A DNA stretch of 64,000 nucleotides from Flavobacterium chilense (GCF_001602525.1 NZ_LSYT01000002.1:744001-808000), one strand, 5' to 3'. Shown: positions 1-9,938, counted from the first letter of the stretch. Numbers and translations: made by a program. The notes: generated by a model not told the origin, from the sequence alone.

Positions 1-2588
1 GCAGAACCTCCGCTTACATTATAAACCGTATTTCCGTTAGCGTCAACACGAGGTTTATATCCTTTTATAATACTGTAAGGGCGCCCCACATCACTTGTTA
101 TCGTAACATAACCGTTTACAGAGGTTGCCATTGTAATTGAGTTTAACTGATCTGTAAGTGCTTCAACAGTGTTTTTGTTGTAAGATCCGTTGAAACTTGC
201 ATCCCAGGAGAAGTTTTCTGAGTTAATGATTTTTCCGCTCAATAAAACTTCAACTCCTTTGTTTCTCATTTTTCCAAGATTCAGTAAAGCTGTACTTGAT
301 CCTGAAGCATTAGAAATTGTAGTTTCGACAATATCATTTGTTGTAGCACGATTATACCAGGCAAAATCAAGGTTTAAACGGTTGTGGAAAAATCCTAAAT
401 CGGTTCCAATTTCAAATGTAGTAGAAGTCAACGGACTTAAAGTTGGATTTGGAACTCTTGAACTTGTTGGCCCTTGTAATTGCTGTCCGTTATGTCCGCC
501 CTGAATCATAGAATAAGATTGATTTAACGCATACGGATCCGGAGTTGCGCCACCTACTTGTGCCCAAGAGCTTCTTAGTTTGGCAAATGAAACAAATTCC
601 GGCATTGTAACAATATCTGATAAAATTACACTGGTACCTACCGAAGGATAAAATACAGTATTGTTTTCTTTTGAAAGTGTAGAGAACCAATCCTGGCGGC
701 CTGTAATGTTTAAGAATACGATGTTTTTATAATCTAAATCCGCAGCAGCATAAACTGAATTTGTTTTGGTTTTTCCGTAAGGATAGCTGTATGTTAATGT
801 AGATAAATTGCTTAAAGCATAAAAGTCATCTAATACAAAGTTTGAACCTTCAACTCTGGTTTCGTCTCTTAAGTTGGTGCGGGAGTTCACTCCAATTAAA
901 GCATTTAAAGAGAAGTTGTCTACAATATTTTTCTTGGTATAGTTAAGAATGGCTTCAGAATTCAGATTTGATATTTTCATTCTTGATCCCTGAGCATAAC
1001 CAACCGGATTGTTTAAAGTTGTTTTTGGAATATATCCGAAGAATTCATAGTCAGTGAAATCCTGTCCAATTCGACCTTGTAGAAATAATTCCGGAGTAAA
1101 ATTTAATTTTACATTCAACATTCCGATAAAACGATTTTTAGTATCGCTGTTTTTAATTTTATTAATAACAAAATAAGGGTTTGTAGCCACAGCAACCGGA
1201 TTCCATGCTTGCTCGATACCATTTGCATCATATCCCGGAGAAAGATTTCTGATATCAACAGTATTGGCAATCATATAAGTTCCCCAGTTTGGGTTTGCTT
1301 CAGCATCAGAAACCGTAACTCTGTTGTTTGATTTTTCTATATTGTATTGCGCTACGACATCAAATTTTAACCAATTGGTCAAGTTTACATTACTGGCAAT
1401 GTTGACACTTTTTCGATTAAAATCAGAATTGGGTACAACACCTTTGTTGTCCATGTTCGAAAATGAAAGTCTTCCGGTAGCTTTCTCGTTTCCTCCTGAT
1501 AAAGCCAGCGAGTTAATGAAAGTTGTTCCTGTATTATAGAAGTTTTTGATATTGTTTTTTTGTGCTACATAGGGTCTTGCAACTCCGTCAAACTGAACCA
1601 CATCAGTTCCGTCTATTTTAGCACCCCACGACCATCGTCCGTCAGCAATGGCTTCGGCCTGATTGGTTGGCTTTTTTCCATTAGCTCCTGAACCGTATTC
1701 ATATTGCCAGTCCGGAATAATAGATGGTGTTTCAAAAGTGAATGAAGTATTATAATCTACTCCAATTCCTTTTTGAGCAGCACCTCTTTTGGTCTGAATC
1801 AGGATAACACCATTTGCAGCATTTGCTCCGTAAAGTGCAGCTGCGGTTCCACCTTTTAAGACTGTTATGGTTTTAATATCATCAGCGTTAATAACAGAAG
1901 TTCCGTCGCCTCGGTCAACATTAATTCTGGTAGATCCAGGTCCGTTTCCAATTCCTGGTAAATTAAGTTGTGTATTGTCAATTGGTAAATCATTGACTAC
2001 ATACATAGGCTGGTTGTTTCCGTTCAGGGAACCATTTCCTCTTATTACAACTCTGCTTGAACCGTTAGGTCCTGTTGCAGTGCTGCTCACGTTAACACCG
2101 GCAATTTTCCCCACCAAAGCATTTGCAATATTGGTTTCTTTAGCTTTTGTGAATTCAGTTCCTTTTAACTCTGTTACAGCATAAGCAACAGCTTTACTGC
2201 TTTTTTTAACTCCTAATGCGGTTACTAAAACCTGATCTAAAACATTTTCTGCAGGTTTTAAACGAATTTCTAAATCTTTGGTATTGTCAAGTTTGTATTC
2301 TAAAGTTCCATAACCCATGTATGAAATGATGATGTGAGTTTCATTTTCGGGGATATTTAGTTTGAATTTTCCGGTTTCATCAGTTATGGTCGCTATTTTG
2401 TTATTGCTTTTTGCATAAATTGTCGCTCCGGCAATTGGCATTCCGTCATCCTGACCCACTACCTGGCCTGTGATTTCAACCTGGCTGCTTTTTTGTTCAA
2501 AAAGATGCTTTTTAATTGCAGCCTCTTTTGCATTTGCAGAGAAGATCATCCCCCCAACAAACACTAATGAAATTAGCTTTTTTTTCAT
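1..2588 (-). CDS. SusC/RagA-family TonB-linked outer membrane receptor, C-terminus cut by window start
   Basis: Reading the minus strand from an ATG at 2586-2588 gives an open frame of over 860 codons running off the left edge. It begins with a signal peptide (MKKKLISLVFVGGMIFSAKA). A carboxypeptidase-regulatory-like domain follows (ITGQVVGQDDGMPIAGATIY, about residues 38-115), then a TonB plug with the SusC hallmark LYGANAANGVILIQTKRG, then an aromatic-rich beta-barrel region. Family members import glycans or peptides through the outer membrane together with a SusD lipoprotein, which would lie beyond the left edge. The substrate cannot be told from what is visible. Confidence 0.93.
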   Translation of the reverse strand, partial: MKKKLISLVFVGGMIFSANAKEAAIKKHLFEQKSSQVEITGQVVGQDDGMPIAGATIYAKSNNKIATITDETGKFKLNIPENETHIIISYMGYGTLEYKLDNTKDLEIRLKPAENVLDQVLVTALGVKKSSKAVAYAVTELKGTEFTKAKETNIANALVGKIAGVNVSSTATGPNGSSRVVIRGNGSLNGNNQPMYVVNDLPIDNTQLNLPGIGNGPGSTRINVDRGDGTSVINADDIKTITVLKGGTAAALYGANAANGVILIQTKRGAAQKGIGVDYNTSFTFETPSIIPDWQYEYGSGANGKKPTNQAEAIADGRWSWGAKIDGTDVVQFDGVARPYVAQKNNIKNFYNTGTTFINSLALSGGNEKATGRLSFSNMDNKGVVPNSDFNRKSVNIASNVNLTNWLKFDVVAQYNIEKSNNRVTVSDAEANPNWGTYMIANTVDIRNLSPGYDANGIEQAWNPVAVATNPYFVINKIKNSDTKNRFIGMLNVKLNFTPELFLQGRIGQDFTDYEFFGYIPKTTLNNPVGYAQGSRMKISNLNSEAILNYTKKNIVDNFSLNALIGVNSRTNLRDETRVEGSNFVLDDFYALSNLSTLTYSYPYGKTKTNSVYAAADLDYKNIVFLNITGRQDWFSTLSKENNTVFYPSVGTSVILSDIVTMPEFVSFAKLRSSWAQVGGATPDPYALNQSYSMIQGGHNGQQLQGPTSSRVPNPTLSPLTSTTFEIGTDLGFFHNRLNLDFAWYNRATTNDIVETTISNASGSSTALLNLGKMRNKGVEVLLSGKIINSENFSWDASFNGSYNKNTVEALTDQLNSITMATSVNGYVTITSDVGRPYSIIKGYKPRVDANGNTVYNVSGGS

Positions 2589-2809
2589 AATACTTTGGTT
2601 TTCATGTTTTTTTTGGTTTTTATTGGCGATCAAATATATATATTTATTTTACACGTTTGCATTTTTTTTGCACAAAATGCATTTTTTTTGCAATATTTTT
2701 TATTGAAGTATTTTTATAATCTTAAAGAACTGCCGTTTGCAAAGGTGTTTTGAGAAAATTTTGCAAGATGTGTTTTTTTGTTTGCAAATAAATTTTTGCT
2801 GAAAATTCG

Positions 2810-2817
2810 TATTTTTG
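2810..2817 (+). promoter_or_regulatory. Possible Bacteroidota -7 promoter element (TATTTTTG)
   Basis: TATTTTTG fits the TAnnTTTG consensus and ends four bases before the ATG at 2822, so a transcript from here would be nearly leaderless. The match is weak evidence in T-rich DNA. Confidence 0.3.
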
Positions 2818-2821
2818 AAAT

Positions 2822-3589
2822 ATGAAAATAGCACTTATACAATCAGATCTTCATTGGGAAGATGCTTCGGCAAACAGAAAAAGCTTTGAATCGAAAATAA
2901 ATCAGATCGATTCGAGTGTTAATTTGGTAGTACTTCCGGAAATGTTTTCAACAGGATTTACGATGAATGCGTCGGCAGTTGCAGAACGTATGGATGGTGA
3001 AACGGTTTTATGGCTGCAAACTATAGCAAAACAAAAAAACTTCGCTATTACAGGAAGTTTGATTGTTGTAGAAAACGAGAAATATTATAACCGAATGTTG
3101 TTTGTTTTTCCATCTGGCGAAATTCAGTATTATAACAAACGTCATTTGTTTTCATTTGCGGGTGAGGATAAATTTTATACCGCAGGAAATGATAAGGTTA
3201 TCGTAGAATATCTGGGCTGGAAGATTTGTCTGCAAATTTGTTACGATTTAAGATTTCCGGTTTTTGCCCGAAATGTCGAAAATTATGATTTGCTTTTATA
3301 TGTTGCCAATTGGCCAAAGGTTCGCACAAATGCCTGGGATTCTTTGTTGAAAGCACGTGCAATCGAAAATTTAAGTTATGTTGTAGGTGTAAATAGGATA
3401 GGACTTGATGCCAACAATTATGAACACGTAGGACATTCGCAAGTGGTTGATTTTTTAGGAAATTTTACTTTGGAGCCACAAGAAGCTGAAGCTACTTTTA
3501 TAGTAGAATTAGATAAAAATGCAATGTTGGAAACCCGAAAAAAACTTGATTTTTTAAGTGATAAAGATTTTTTTGAGATTAAAATCTAG
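2822..3589 (+). CDS. Carbon-nitrogen hydrolase, omega-amidase (YafV/NIT2) type
   Basis: A 255-residue nitrilase-superfamily protein with the full Glu-Lys-Cys triad: E40 in VVLPEMFSTGF, K106 in YYNKRHLF and C140 in LQICYDLRFPVF. The length and the CYDLRFP motif fit the YafV/Nit2 omega-amidase branch, which hydrolyses alpha-ketoglutaramate and alpha-ketosuccinamate in the cytoplasm. It has no signal peptide. It is transcribed away from the susC-like gene, with no obvious functional link to its neighbours. Family is clear; exact substrate is inferred. Confidence 0.87.
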   Translation: MKIALIQSDLHWEDASANRKSFESKINQIDSSVNLVVLPEMFSTGFTMNASAVAERMDGETVLWLQTIAKQKNFAITGSLIVVENEKYYNRMLFVFPSGEIQYYNKRHLFSFAGEDKFYTAGNDKVIVEYLGWKICLQICYDLRFPVFARNVENYDLLLYVANWPKVRTNAWDSLLKARAIENLSYVVGVNRIGLDANNYEHVGHSQVVDFLGNFTLEPQEAEATFIVELDKNAMLETRKKLDFLSDKDFFEIKI

Positions 3590-3882
3590 AATGCTTTTTT
3601 ATTTTTTAGCTACTTAAGAGCCGTAAAGAATATTTAAATTAAAGACTTTATTCTGATTCTAATCAGAATGTAAATCAAATTCCTGCGACTAATGGAATAT
3701 TTTTTAGATGTCTGTTTTTTCTACTTTTTTTTTGTTTTTTCAATAGCATATTAATATAAAATTATTATTTTTATTGAAGTTATTTTATAATTTTTTCTAA
3801 AAAGAAACCGGGTGCACATGGCGGATTTGAGAAATATTATGAAGAAATTTTTAAATCTATTAATTAACCTTTGAACAAAATC

Positions 3883-4131
3883 ATGAAAAAAATTAAAGAA
3901 TTGATTCAATTGAACACTATTAGTTCACTTACTGTAAATGAAATGAAAAATACCTTTGCCGGAAATGAACCCTTAGAGAAGCCAGATGATGATGTTAATG
4001 GTACACAATATTGTAAATGGACTTGTATTAGTGGAACTTCATCAGGAAAGACTGGTAATTCGCCTTATGCTTACACAACTAGTATTGCAACTTCTATCTG
4101 TGGAGTAGGGAATTTTAGCGTAGTTTGTTAA
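3883..4131 (+). CDS. Small peptide with double-glycine-type leader and Cys-containing tail, possible RiPP/bacteriocin precursor
   Basis: The frame is open from TTG 3871, but the ATG at 3883 gives an 82-residue product that looks better. Its N-terminus (MKKIKELIQLNTISSLTVNE, then MKNTFAGNE) resembles Bacteroidota natural-product precursor leaders, where a hydrophobic helix ends near a Gly-Gly or Ala-Gly cut site. The tail after the AGN is rich in Ser, Thr and Gly and has four cysteines (near YCKWTC, TSICG and the C-terminal VVC). No maturase, peptidase-transporter or immunity gene lies beside it. The leader assignment is an inference. The alternative is a secreted peptide of unknown role or a spurious ORF. 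Confidence 0.5.
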   Translation: MKKIKELIQLNTISSLTVNEMKNTFAGNEPLEKPDDDVNGTQYCKWTCISGTSSGKTGNSPYAYTTSIATSICGVGNFSVVC

Positions 4132-4149
4132 ATAATAGCTTCTAAATGA

Positions 4150-4186
4150 AAAAACCTCGAAATTTTTAAACTTCGAGGTTTTTTTA
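4150..4186. terminator. Bidirectional intrinsic terminator
   Basis: AACCTCGAA pairs with TTCGAGGTT across a short loop, with A-runs and T-runs on either side. It sits between the convergent peptide gene and the Ig-like lipoprotein gene and can serve both. Confidence 0.85.
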
Positions 4187-4196
4187 TGCTTTTTAT

Positions 4197-5885
4197 TTAG
4201 AACGCTTTTCTCTTTTTTTCATCGTCTTTTTTCTTCTTTTTGTCTAATTTCTTCTCGACTTCGGGATTAAAAGGAACACTTAAGTCGATATTCTGATCCA
4301 CATCCCAATTCGTTCGCACATCGACTGGCGTTTGATAATAAAATACTTCTTCTGCGTATGTTTTATTCAGATAGCTTCCTGAATCATATTTTTTATTCTT
4401 ATTGTCATCGTAGATGATTCGAATAGTGAATTTGTCAGGAACTAATAAATTGAATTCAATTTTAGTCTTCCCTTCAGAATAATCGCTGGCATATACCACA
4501 TCTCCTTTTGCATTAGTAGCCTCAACTATTATAGGAAAGCGTTTTACATTTTGTAAATTCAAAACCAGATTACCGTAATCAGCATATTCTTTTGTTGATA
4601 ATTTGTATACCAGAGTATCGTTTGACTTTTCGTAGAAATCAGTTAAAGCTCCCGGTAAAAAAGTAAAGTTGTATTTTTCTACAGGTTCTTTCTTGAAATC
4701 TATATAAAGCTTTTGCTCGAATTCGTCATATTCAGTTTTAAAATCGACAGCAACAGAGTCTTTGTTGACTAATTTGATTTTTGACTTGTCAAATTTAACT
4801 AAAGGAGTGGCAGACTCTAAAGTAAAGCGTTCCCTGAAATTGATTATACCATTTTGAACTGCTGTAATATTCAAAGTATCTTTCTTTTGGTCCTTAATTT
4901 TAAAATTGAATTTCTTGTCATAATTTGGTGCGGTAACTTCCATAGACAATGAATCTGCCTTGATTGGTTTAAACCAAACCTGCAGGGAATCTTTTTTAGG
5001 GAATTGTGTGACAATGGTTTCCAGAATATCGTTATGGTTTTTCAGGACAATTTTAGGTTTGGAAGTTTTAAAATCCTGTTTTCCTTCATAAGGTAAATAT
5101 AATCTGTTTCCCGAAGCCTGTATTGGTTTCAGTGTTTTTAGCGGAAGCGTTTCTTTAAATAACTCCAACTCAAAAACAGTATCATTAGGAATTGTAATAT
5201 AGTGTTTAATAAAGCCTATTTTGTCGTCTTTCGGATTAAATCTGTTATTTGCGCCTTTATCTTTTAAAGCCATTAAAAGGTATTTTCCGGCCTTTAAATT
5301 CTCTAATTTAAAAGTTCGCAAACTGTCAAGAGTATTTGTAATATATCTTGGGCTTTGCTTGTAAATTACTGAATCCTTAAAAGTATCATTGATTTCGTAA
5401 AGCATTACCGATACAAAATTGTCTACATTTTTTTCGTAAGCATCTTTAATTTGTCCACTAATAGAAAGGGAATCAATATATGGTCCTGTCGAAAAAATAT
5501 ACTTGAACTGATTGATAGCATTACCTTCGTTATTATCTGCAATACTTTGTCCGAAGTTAAAACTGTAAGTAGTATTGGGCTGTAAAGTATCTTTTATTTT
5601 TATAGTAAGTACTTTAGTTGCCGTAGTAGGTAAAATCAATGGCTCATGTTTCATTGGTGGTGAAATAATAAGCTGTTTGTTGAGGTTTTTTAGTTTTATA
5701 TATTCATCAAAACCCAAGATAATTTCGTTGCCTTTAAAATTAGTAGTCATATTTTTAGGCGAACTGAATTTTAAAACGGGTGCCAGAGTATCTTTTAGTC
5801 CACCTGTAATACTGCCTCTTTTGGCGCAGCTCATCATTAAAAGTGCAAGTAAAAATGAAATATATCTAAAGTTGTTTTTCAACAT
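4197..5885 (-). CDS. Ig-like (Big_5-type) domain lipoprotein
   Basis: I choose the ATG at 5885 (product MLKNNFRYISFLLALLMMSC) rather than an upstream in-frame ATG at 5909, because it gives a normal lipoprotein leader with lipobox LMMSC. The mature protein starts with the pattern KDTLAPVLKFSSPKN followed by an FDEYIKL segment, typical of the SbsA-like Ig (Big_5) domain of Bacteroidota lipoproteins. The C-terminus is very Lys-rich. It is probably envelope-anchored; its role is unknown. It stands alone on the minus strand. Confidence 0.75.
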   Translation of the reverse strand: MLKNNFRYISFLLALLMMSCAKRGSITGGLKDTLAPVLKFSSPKNMTTNFKGNEIILGFDEYIKLKNLNKQLIISPPMKHEPLILPTTATKVLTIKIKDTLQPNTTYSFNFGQSIADNNEGNAINQFKYIFSTGPYIDSLSISGQIKDAYEKNVDNFVSVMLYEINDTFKDSVIYKQSPRYITNTLDSLRTFKLENLKAGKYLLMALKDKGANNRFNPKDDKIGFIKHYITIPNDTVFELELFKETLPLKTLKPIQASGNRLYLPYEGKQDFKTSKPKIVLKNHNDILETIVTQFPKKDSLQVWFKPIKADSLSMEVTAPNYDKKFNFKIKDQKKDTLNITAVQNGIINFRERFTLESATPLVKFDKSKIKLVNKDSVAVDFKTEYDEFEQKLYIDFKKEPVEKYNFTFLPGALTDFYEKSNDTLVYKLSTKEYADYGNLVLNLQNVKRFPIIVEATNAKGDVVYASDYSEGKTKIEFNLLVPDKFTIRIIYDDNKNKKYDSGSYLNKTYAEEVFYYQTPVDVRTNWDVDQNIDLSVPFNPEVEKKLDKKKKKDDEKKRKAF

Positions 5886-6024
5886 AATTGTTTCTGAATT
5901 TGATTGCACAAAATAACGATTATATTTGCTTTAATTGAAATATTTTATCCATTTATTAGGATTTCACACTGAGCTTCGTTCTAATTTTTTTTGATTTTGA
6001 AATTATCAGGATGATATAATTTCT

Positions 6025-6032
6025 TACTTTTG
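6025..6032 (+). promoter_or_regulatory. Bacteroidota-type -7 promoter element (TACTTTTG)
   Basis: TACTTTTG matches TAnnTTTG and lies 25 bases before the proposed TTG start at 6058. It is a reasonable promoter for the three-gene operon 6058-9791. Confidence 0.4.
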
Positions 6033-6057
6033 GTTTCAAATATAATTTTTCCAGGTT

Positions 6058-7062
6058 TTGATAAGAAGGTTTTTTATTGGTTTACTGTTTTTTTTGTTGA
6101 TTTCCTGCAGCAAAAATGAAAAGCCAATTGTAGCTTTTTATTATTGGAAAACTAATCTGAAATTTTCAGAAGCAGAAAAAACGGCTCTGAAAGATAATGA
6201 TGTTCATAAGCTTTATGTTCGCTATTTTGACATCGGACTTCATCCTCAAACCCAAAAACCATTTCCGGTAAGTCCTATTCATTTTTATGAAAACATGCAG
6301 GAATTTGAAATTGTTCCGGTTGTTTTTATTCAAAATAAAGTAATGCTGGAAAAGAATCCTGATATTGAAGATCTGGCAAAAAAGACGATTCATTTAATTA
6401 CTGAAATCAACACTAAAAATAAAATTAAGTGTGCCGAAATTCAAATCGATTGCGACTGGACTTTAAACAGTAAAGACAATTATCTTAAATTTATTGAGCA
6501 GGTTAAAAAGCTTTCAAAGAAAAAACTTTCGGCAACCATCAGGCTTCATCAGGTTAAATACTTTAAGAAAACCAAAATTCCAAATGTAGATAATGGTGTT
6601 TTGATGTTTTATAATATGGGAAATATTGCGCCAGATTCATTAAACTCGATTTACAGCCGAAAAATCTCAGAAAGATATCTTAAAAGTTTAAAAAAATATC
6701 CTATGCATCTTGATTATGCACTGCCTATTTATTCGTGGGCAATTCATATCAGGAACCAGAAAGTTTTAGGATTGCGTTCGAAATTAAATGTCAGTGAACT
6801 CAAAAAAGATAAAAACTTTGAGCAGATTAGCCCAATATTTTTCAGGGTAAAACAATCTAATTACAAAAATGGTGTTTATTACGAAGAAAATGATCTGCTT
6901 AAAACAGAGATGATTTCTCCAGAAGATTTAAAAGAGATGGCTGAGGATTTAAATGACAATAAAGCCCAGTCTCCAAAAGAAATTATATTTTACGATTTAG
7001 ACGAATTCAATTTAAATAATTATGAAAAGAATATTTTTAAGCAAGTTGTTTCTTGGTTTTAG
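6058..7062 (+). CDS. Uncharacterised lipoprotein, first gene of a three-gene operon
   Basis: A 334-residue protein starting with TTG at 6058; no in-frame ATG lies near enough to keep the leader. The leader MIRRFFIGLLFFLLISCSKN has a clear lipobox (LISC). The body has alternating hydrophobic and charged stretches (for example IKCAEIQIDCDWT and VLMFYNMGNIAPDS) that suggest a TIM-barrel-like fold, but I do not recognise a family with confidence. Its 3' end overlaps the next gene by 41 bases, implying translational coupling. Confidence 0.7.
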   Translation: MIRRFFIGLLFFLLISCSKNEKPIVAFYYWKTNLKFSEAEKTALKDNDVHKLYVRYFDIGLHPQTQKPFPVSPIHFYENMQEFEIVPVVFIQNKVMLEKNPDIEDLAKKTIHLITEINTKNKIKCAEIQIDCDWTLNSKDNYLKFIEQVKKLSKKKLSATIRLHQVKYFKKTKIPNVDNGVLMFYNMGNIAPDSLNSIYSRKISERYLKSLKKYPMHLDYALPIYSWAIHIRNQKVLGLRSKLNVSELKKDKNFEQISPIFFRVKQSNYKNGVYYEENDLLKTEMISPEDLKEMAEDLNDNKAQSPKEIIFYDLDEFNLNNYEKNIFKQVVSWF

Positions 7063-9385
7063 TGCGACTTTCCTTTTTGCCTACGGAATAATTTATGCCT
7101 GTGGAGGAGGAGACGATTGGGATTTTTTTGGTTATAACTCGAATTTCACTCCGGAAACCTTTGCAGACAAATCTTATACGCCACTTTTTTTGTCGGGTAG
7201 TATTTTTTACGGAATTGGTTTTGATACCGAGCATAATTCCCGTTTCAATAAAGATATTAAATCAGATTGGGGAACTTATCTTAAAGGAAAAATTGATACT
7301 ACAACAGTAAATTATTTTTTAATTGGAGATGAAAAACCGAGTTATTATTCGGATAATAAAAATACGATTAAAAATAAAGAAGAGATTGCAAGTCTTCATG
7401 TCTATTTTAAAAATAAAAAAGAGAATGCATCGTCTTTAAAATGGGGTAAAAAAATACCACTGAAAGATGAAAAAGTAAAAAGCTTTGTTGAGTTTCTGTA
7501 TTTGGCACAAAAAATAGAAACGGTTTCAATTAATAAAGATTATTGGAGTTATGAGCCTGTTGTGGCAAAAACATTCAATGATGCGAAAATGATTCAGTCA
7601 ATAGAGAATGTTTACAATACTATTTCAGATCCTTTCTTGAGAAACAGATATTGGTTTCTTACCATGAAAGCTCGTTTTTACAGTAATAATAAACAAAAAG
7701 CAATTGAGTTTTTTAATAAAACGGAAAGCTCGGTTCCTAAAAATACATTGTATTACCGTGCGCTTTCATATGTTGCCGGAATCAATCATGCACAAAAGAA
7801 ATATGCGGTTGCTAACTATTTATATGCGCAGGTTTTTGACAAATGTCCGGAATTAAGAATAGTTACAGCTTATAGTTTTAGTCCAAAAAATGAAACAGAC
7901 TGGAATAAAGCGCTCACAATGGCAAAAAATAATAAAGAGAAAGCGGCACTTTGGGCTGTTCACGGATATTATAAAGATGAAAAACAGGCAATTGAAAAAA
8001 TCTATGAATTAGATCCTAAAAGTGAGCATTTAAATTATCTCGCAACAAGATTGGTAAATGGGCTTGAACAATCTATAAATAATTCATTTCAGCAGGATGC
8101 AGGAGACGATAAGCCTAAAAAAATATTGACTATTGCAGAAAATAAAAAAGAAAATCAAGTTAAAGTTGATCAAAAAGCATTGGATTTAGTTGCTAAAATT
8201 TCGGCGGCAGGAAATACAGACAGACCTTATTTGTGGGATTTGTCTCTTGGGTATTTACAGAGTTTAAAGGGAGATTATGCAAATGCAGATAAGAATTTTG
8301 ATAAAGCGGTAAAAACGCTTCCTAAAACAGAATTGGCAGGAATGCAGCTTCGTTTGTTGCGTTTTGTCAATAACCTGAACAAAATTGATAAGCTGACGGA
8401 CAAAAACGAAAAAACAATTCTGGCTGATTTGAATTGGCTATACAACGAGCTTCCAAAAAACTATAAAGGACAAGAGTTTCGTTATCAAAATGCTTCTTCA
8501 TGGAGCAGAAGTTATTTGTCTACGCTTTACAGAGAAAAAGGAAATCCGGTATTGGCTGAGATTTTTGGTGAATCACGTTACAGTTATTGGAACGATGGAA
8601 ATGCTTTTTATGATGATGAGAAGAATCTGCAGGGCATAAAAACATTTTTGGCTAAGCCAAATAAAACCGAAATTGAGAATATTGGAGCAGGAATTTATAG
8701 TTTGAAACTAAAAGATATTAATAATTTTCAGGCTGTTCAGGCGACTTTCAAAAATAAAATTCCGGAAGCAATTGAATTTATGAAGCAGACAGATTCCGTA
8801 CAGTATTATAAGTTTTTAGGCAATCCGTTTAACGGAAGTATAAAGGATTGCCACGATTGCGATCATGCTGCTTATCAAAAAAGAAAATATACACAAATGG
8901 ATTTCCTGACTACTATTAAGGAAATGCAGGATAAGCTGGCTAAAAATGAAGATGTTTATACCAATAGTTTATTGTTAGGAAATGCCTTTTACAATATTTC
9001 GCATTTTGGAAACGGAAGAACTTTTTACGAAATTACGATTGTAGGTTATGGTTCAAGTCCATATTCGTTTAGAGATTCCATGAAAAAAATGATTACTAAT
9101 TGTGATGTTCCTAAAATGTATTATCAAAAAGCTTTACAGGCAGCAACAACAAAAGAGCAGAAAGCGAAATGTGTCTATTTAATTTCGAAGTGCGAACGAA
9201 ATGAGTATTATAACACTAAGTATAATAGTGTTAGATATTGGTGGGATGCAAATGATGATAAAGTAAACTTTATTGCCTGGGATGGATTTAAGATGCTTCA
9301 GAAGGATTACTCGGATACTAAATATTACCAGGATGTAATTGCAGAATGTGGTTACTTTAATACGTATGTTAATCAATTAAAATAA
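7022..9385 (+). CDS. Large exported protein of unknown function, TPR-like helical repeats
   Basis: A 787-residue protein with an N-terminal hydrophobic leader ending in AYGIIYACGGG, which may be a lipobox-like cut before Cys followed by Gly-Gly-Gly-Asp-Asp. The middle has repeated helical segments (KAIEFFNKTESSVPKNTLYY, and ANADKNFDKAVKTLPKTELA) like tetratricopeptide repeats. The gene starts 41 bases inside the preceding lipoprotein gene and ends two bases before the epimerase gene. The two envelope proteins probably act together; no enzyme motif is visible. Confidence 0.72.
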   Translation: MKRIFLSKLFLGFSATFLFAYGIIYACGGGDDWDFFGYNSNFTPETFADKSYTPLFLSGSIFYGIGFDTEHNSRFNKDIKSDWGTYLKGKIDTTTVNYFLIGDEKPSYYSDNKNTIKNKEEIASLHVYFKNKKENASSLKWGKKIPLKDEKVKSFVEFLYLAQKIETVSINKDYWSYEPVVAKTFNDAKMIQSIENVYNTISDPFLRNRYWFLTMKARFYSNNKQKAIEFFNKTESSVPKNTLYYRALSYVAGINHAQKKYAVANYLYAQVFDKCPELRIVTAYSFSPKNETDWNKALTMAKNNKEKAALWAVHGYYKDEKQAIEKIYELDPKSEHLNYLATRLVNGLEQSINNSFQQDAGDDKPKKILTIAENKKENQVKVDQKALDLVAKISAAGNTDRPYLWDLSLGYLQSLKGDYANADKNFDKAVKTLPKTELAGMQLRLLRFVNNLNKIDKLTDKNEKTILADLNWLYNELPKNYKGQEFRYQNASSWSRSYLSTLYREKGNPVLAEIFGESRYSYWNDGNAFYDDEKNLQGIKTFLAKPNKTEIENIGAGIYSLKLKDINNFQAVQATFKNKIPEAIEFMKQTDSVQYYKFLGNPFNGSIKDCHDCDHAAYQKRKYTQMDFLTTIKEMQDKLAKNEDVYTNSLLLGNAFYNISHFGNGRTFYEITIVGYGSSPYSFRDSMKKMITNCDVPKMYYQKALQAATTKEQKAKCVYLISKCERNEYYNTKYNSVRYWWDANDDKVNFIAWDGFKMLQKDYSDTKYYQDVIAECGYFNTYVNQLK

Positions 9386-9386
9386 G

Positions 9387-9791
9387 ATGGTAAATAAAAT
9401 AGAACATATCGGAATTGCTGTTAAAAACATAGATGATGCAAATGTCTTGTTTGAAAAATTATTAGGCGTCCCGTCCTATAAAATGGAATCTGTAGAGAGT
9501 GAAGGGGTTTTGACTTCTTTTTTTCAAACCGGAACAAATAAAATTGAGTTATTAGTGGCAACAAATCCGGAAAGTCCAATTGCAAAGTTTTTAGAAAAAA
9601 AAGGAGAGGGAATTCATCATATTGCTTTTGATGTAGAAGATATTCATGCTGAAATAGCACGGCTAAAAAACGAAGGTTTTGTGTTGATTAATGAAGAACC
9701 AAAGAAAGGTGCGGATAATAAATTAGTGGTTTTTTTACATCCAAAAAACACAAATGGTGTTTTGGTGGAGCTTTGTCAGGAAATTAGATAA
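9387..9791 (+). CDS. mce: Methylmalonyl-CoA epimerase
   Basis: A 134-residue glyoxalase/VOC-fold protein that interconverts (R)- and (S)-methylmalonyl-CoA in propionate/succinyl-CoA metabolism. The sequence shows KIEHIGIAVKNID at the N-terminus with the first metal-binding His, GEGIHHIAFDVED with the second, and a C-terminal NGVLVELCQ with the Glu ligand. Length and motif order match the family throughout. It starts two bases after the preceding stop, so it is in that operon although no functional link to the envelope proteins is evident. Confidence 0.92.
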   Translation: MVNKIEHIGIAVKNIDDANVLFEKLLGVPSYKMESVESEGVLTSFFQTGTNKIELLVATNPESPIAKFLEKKGEGIHHIAFDVEDIHAEIARLKNEGFVLINEEPKKGADNKLVVFLHPKNTNGVLVELCQEIR

Positions 9792-9938
9792 AAAAATATC
9801 AATTTTTTGTTCTGAATAATGCATTGAAAATCAATCTTGTTTTTGAAACATTGCCTTTGAATTGAAATTAAATGCAAATCATGTCTTAAAATATTTGGAG
9901 TGAATGAAAAATAGTAGTAATATTGCAACCTCTAAACC

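Noticed and set aside
490-690. Short open frames opposite or inside the susC-like gene and other large genes
   Set aside because: They lie in other frames of well-supported genes, lack family patterns and have no ribosome sites.
3790-3864. Short frame ending KKPGAHGGFEKYYEEIF as a gene fragment
   Set aside because: It has no start codon and only about 30 codons; it may be a remnant, but I cannot name a parent.
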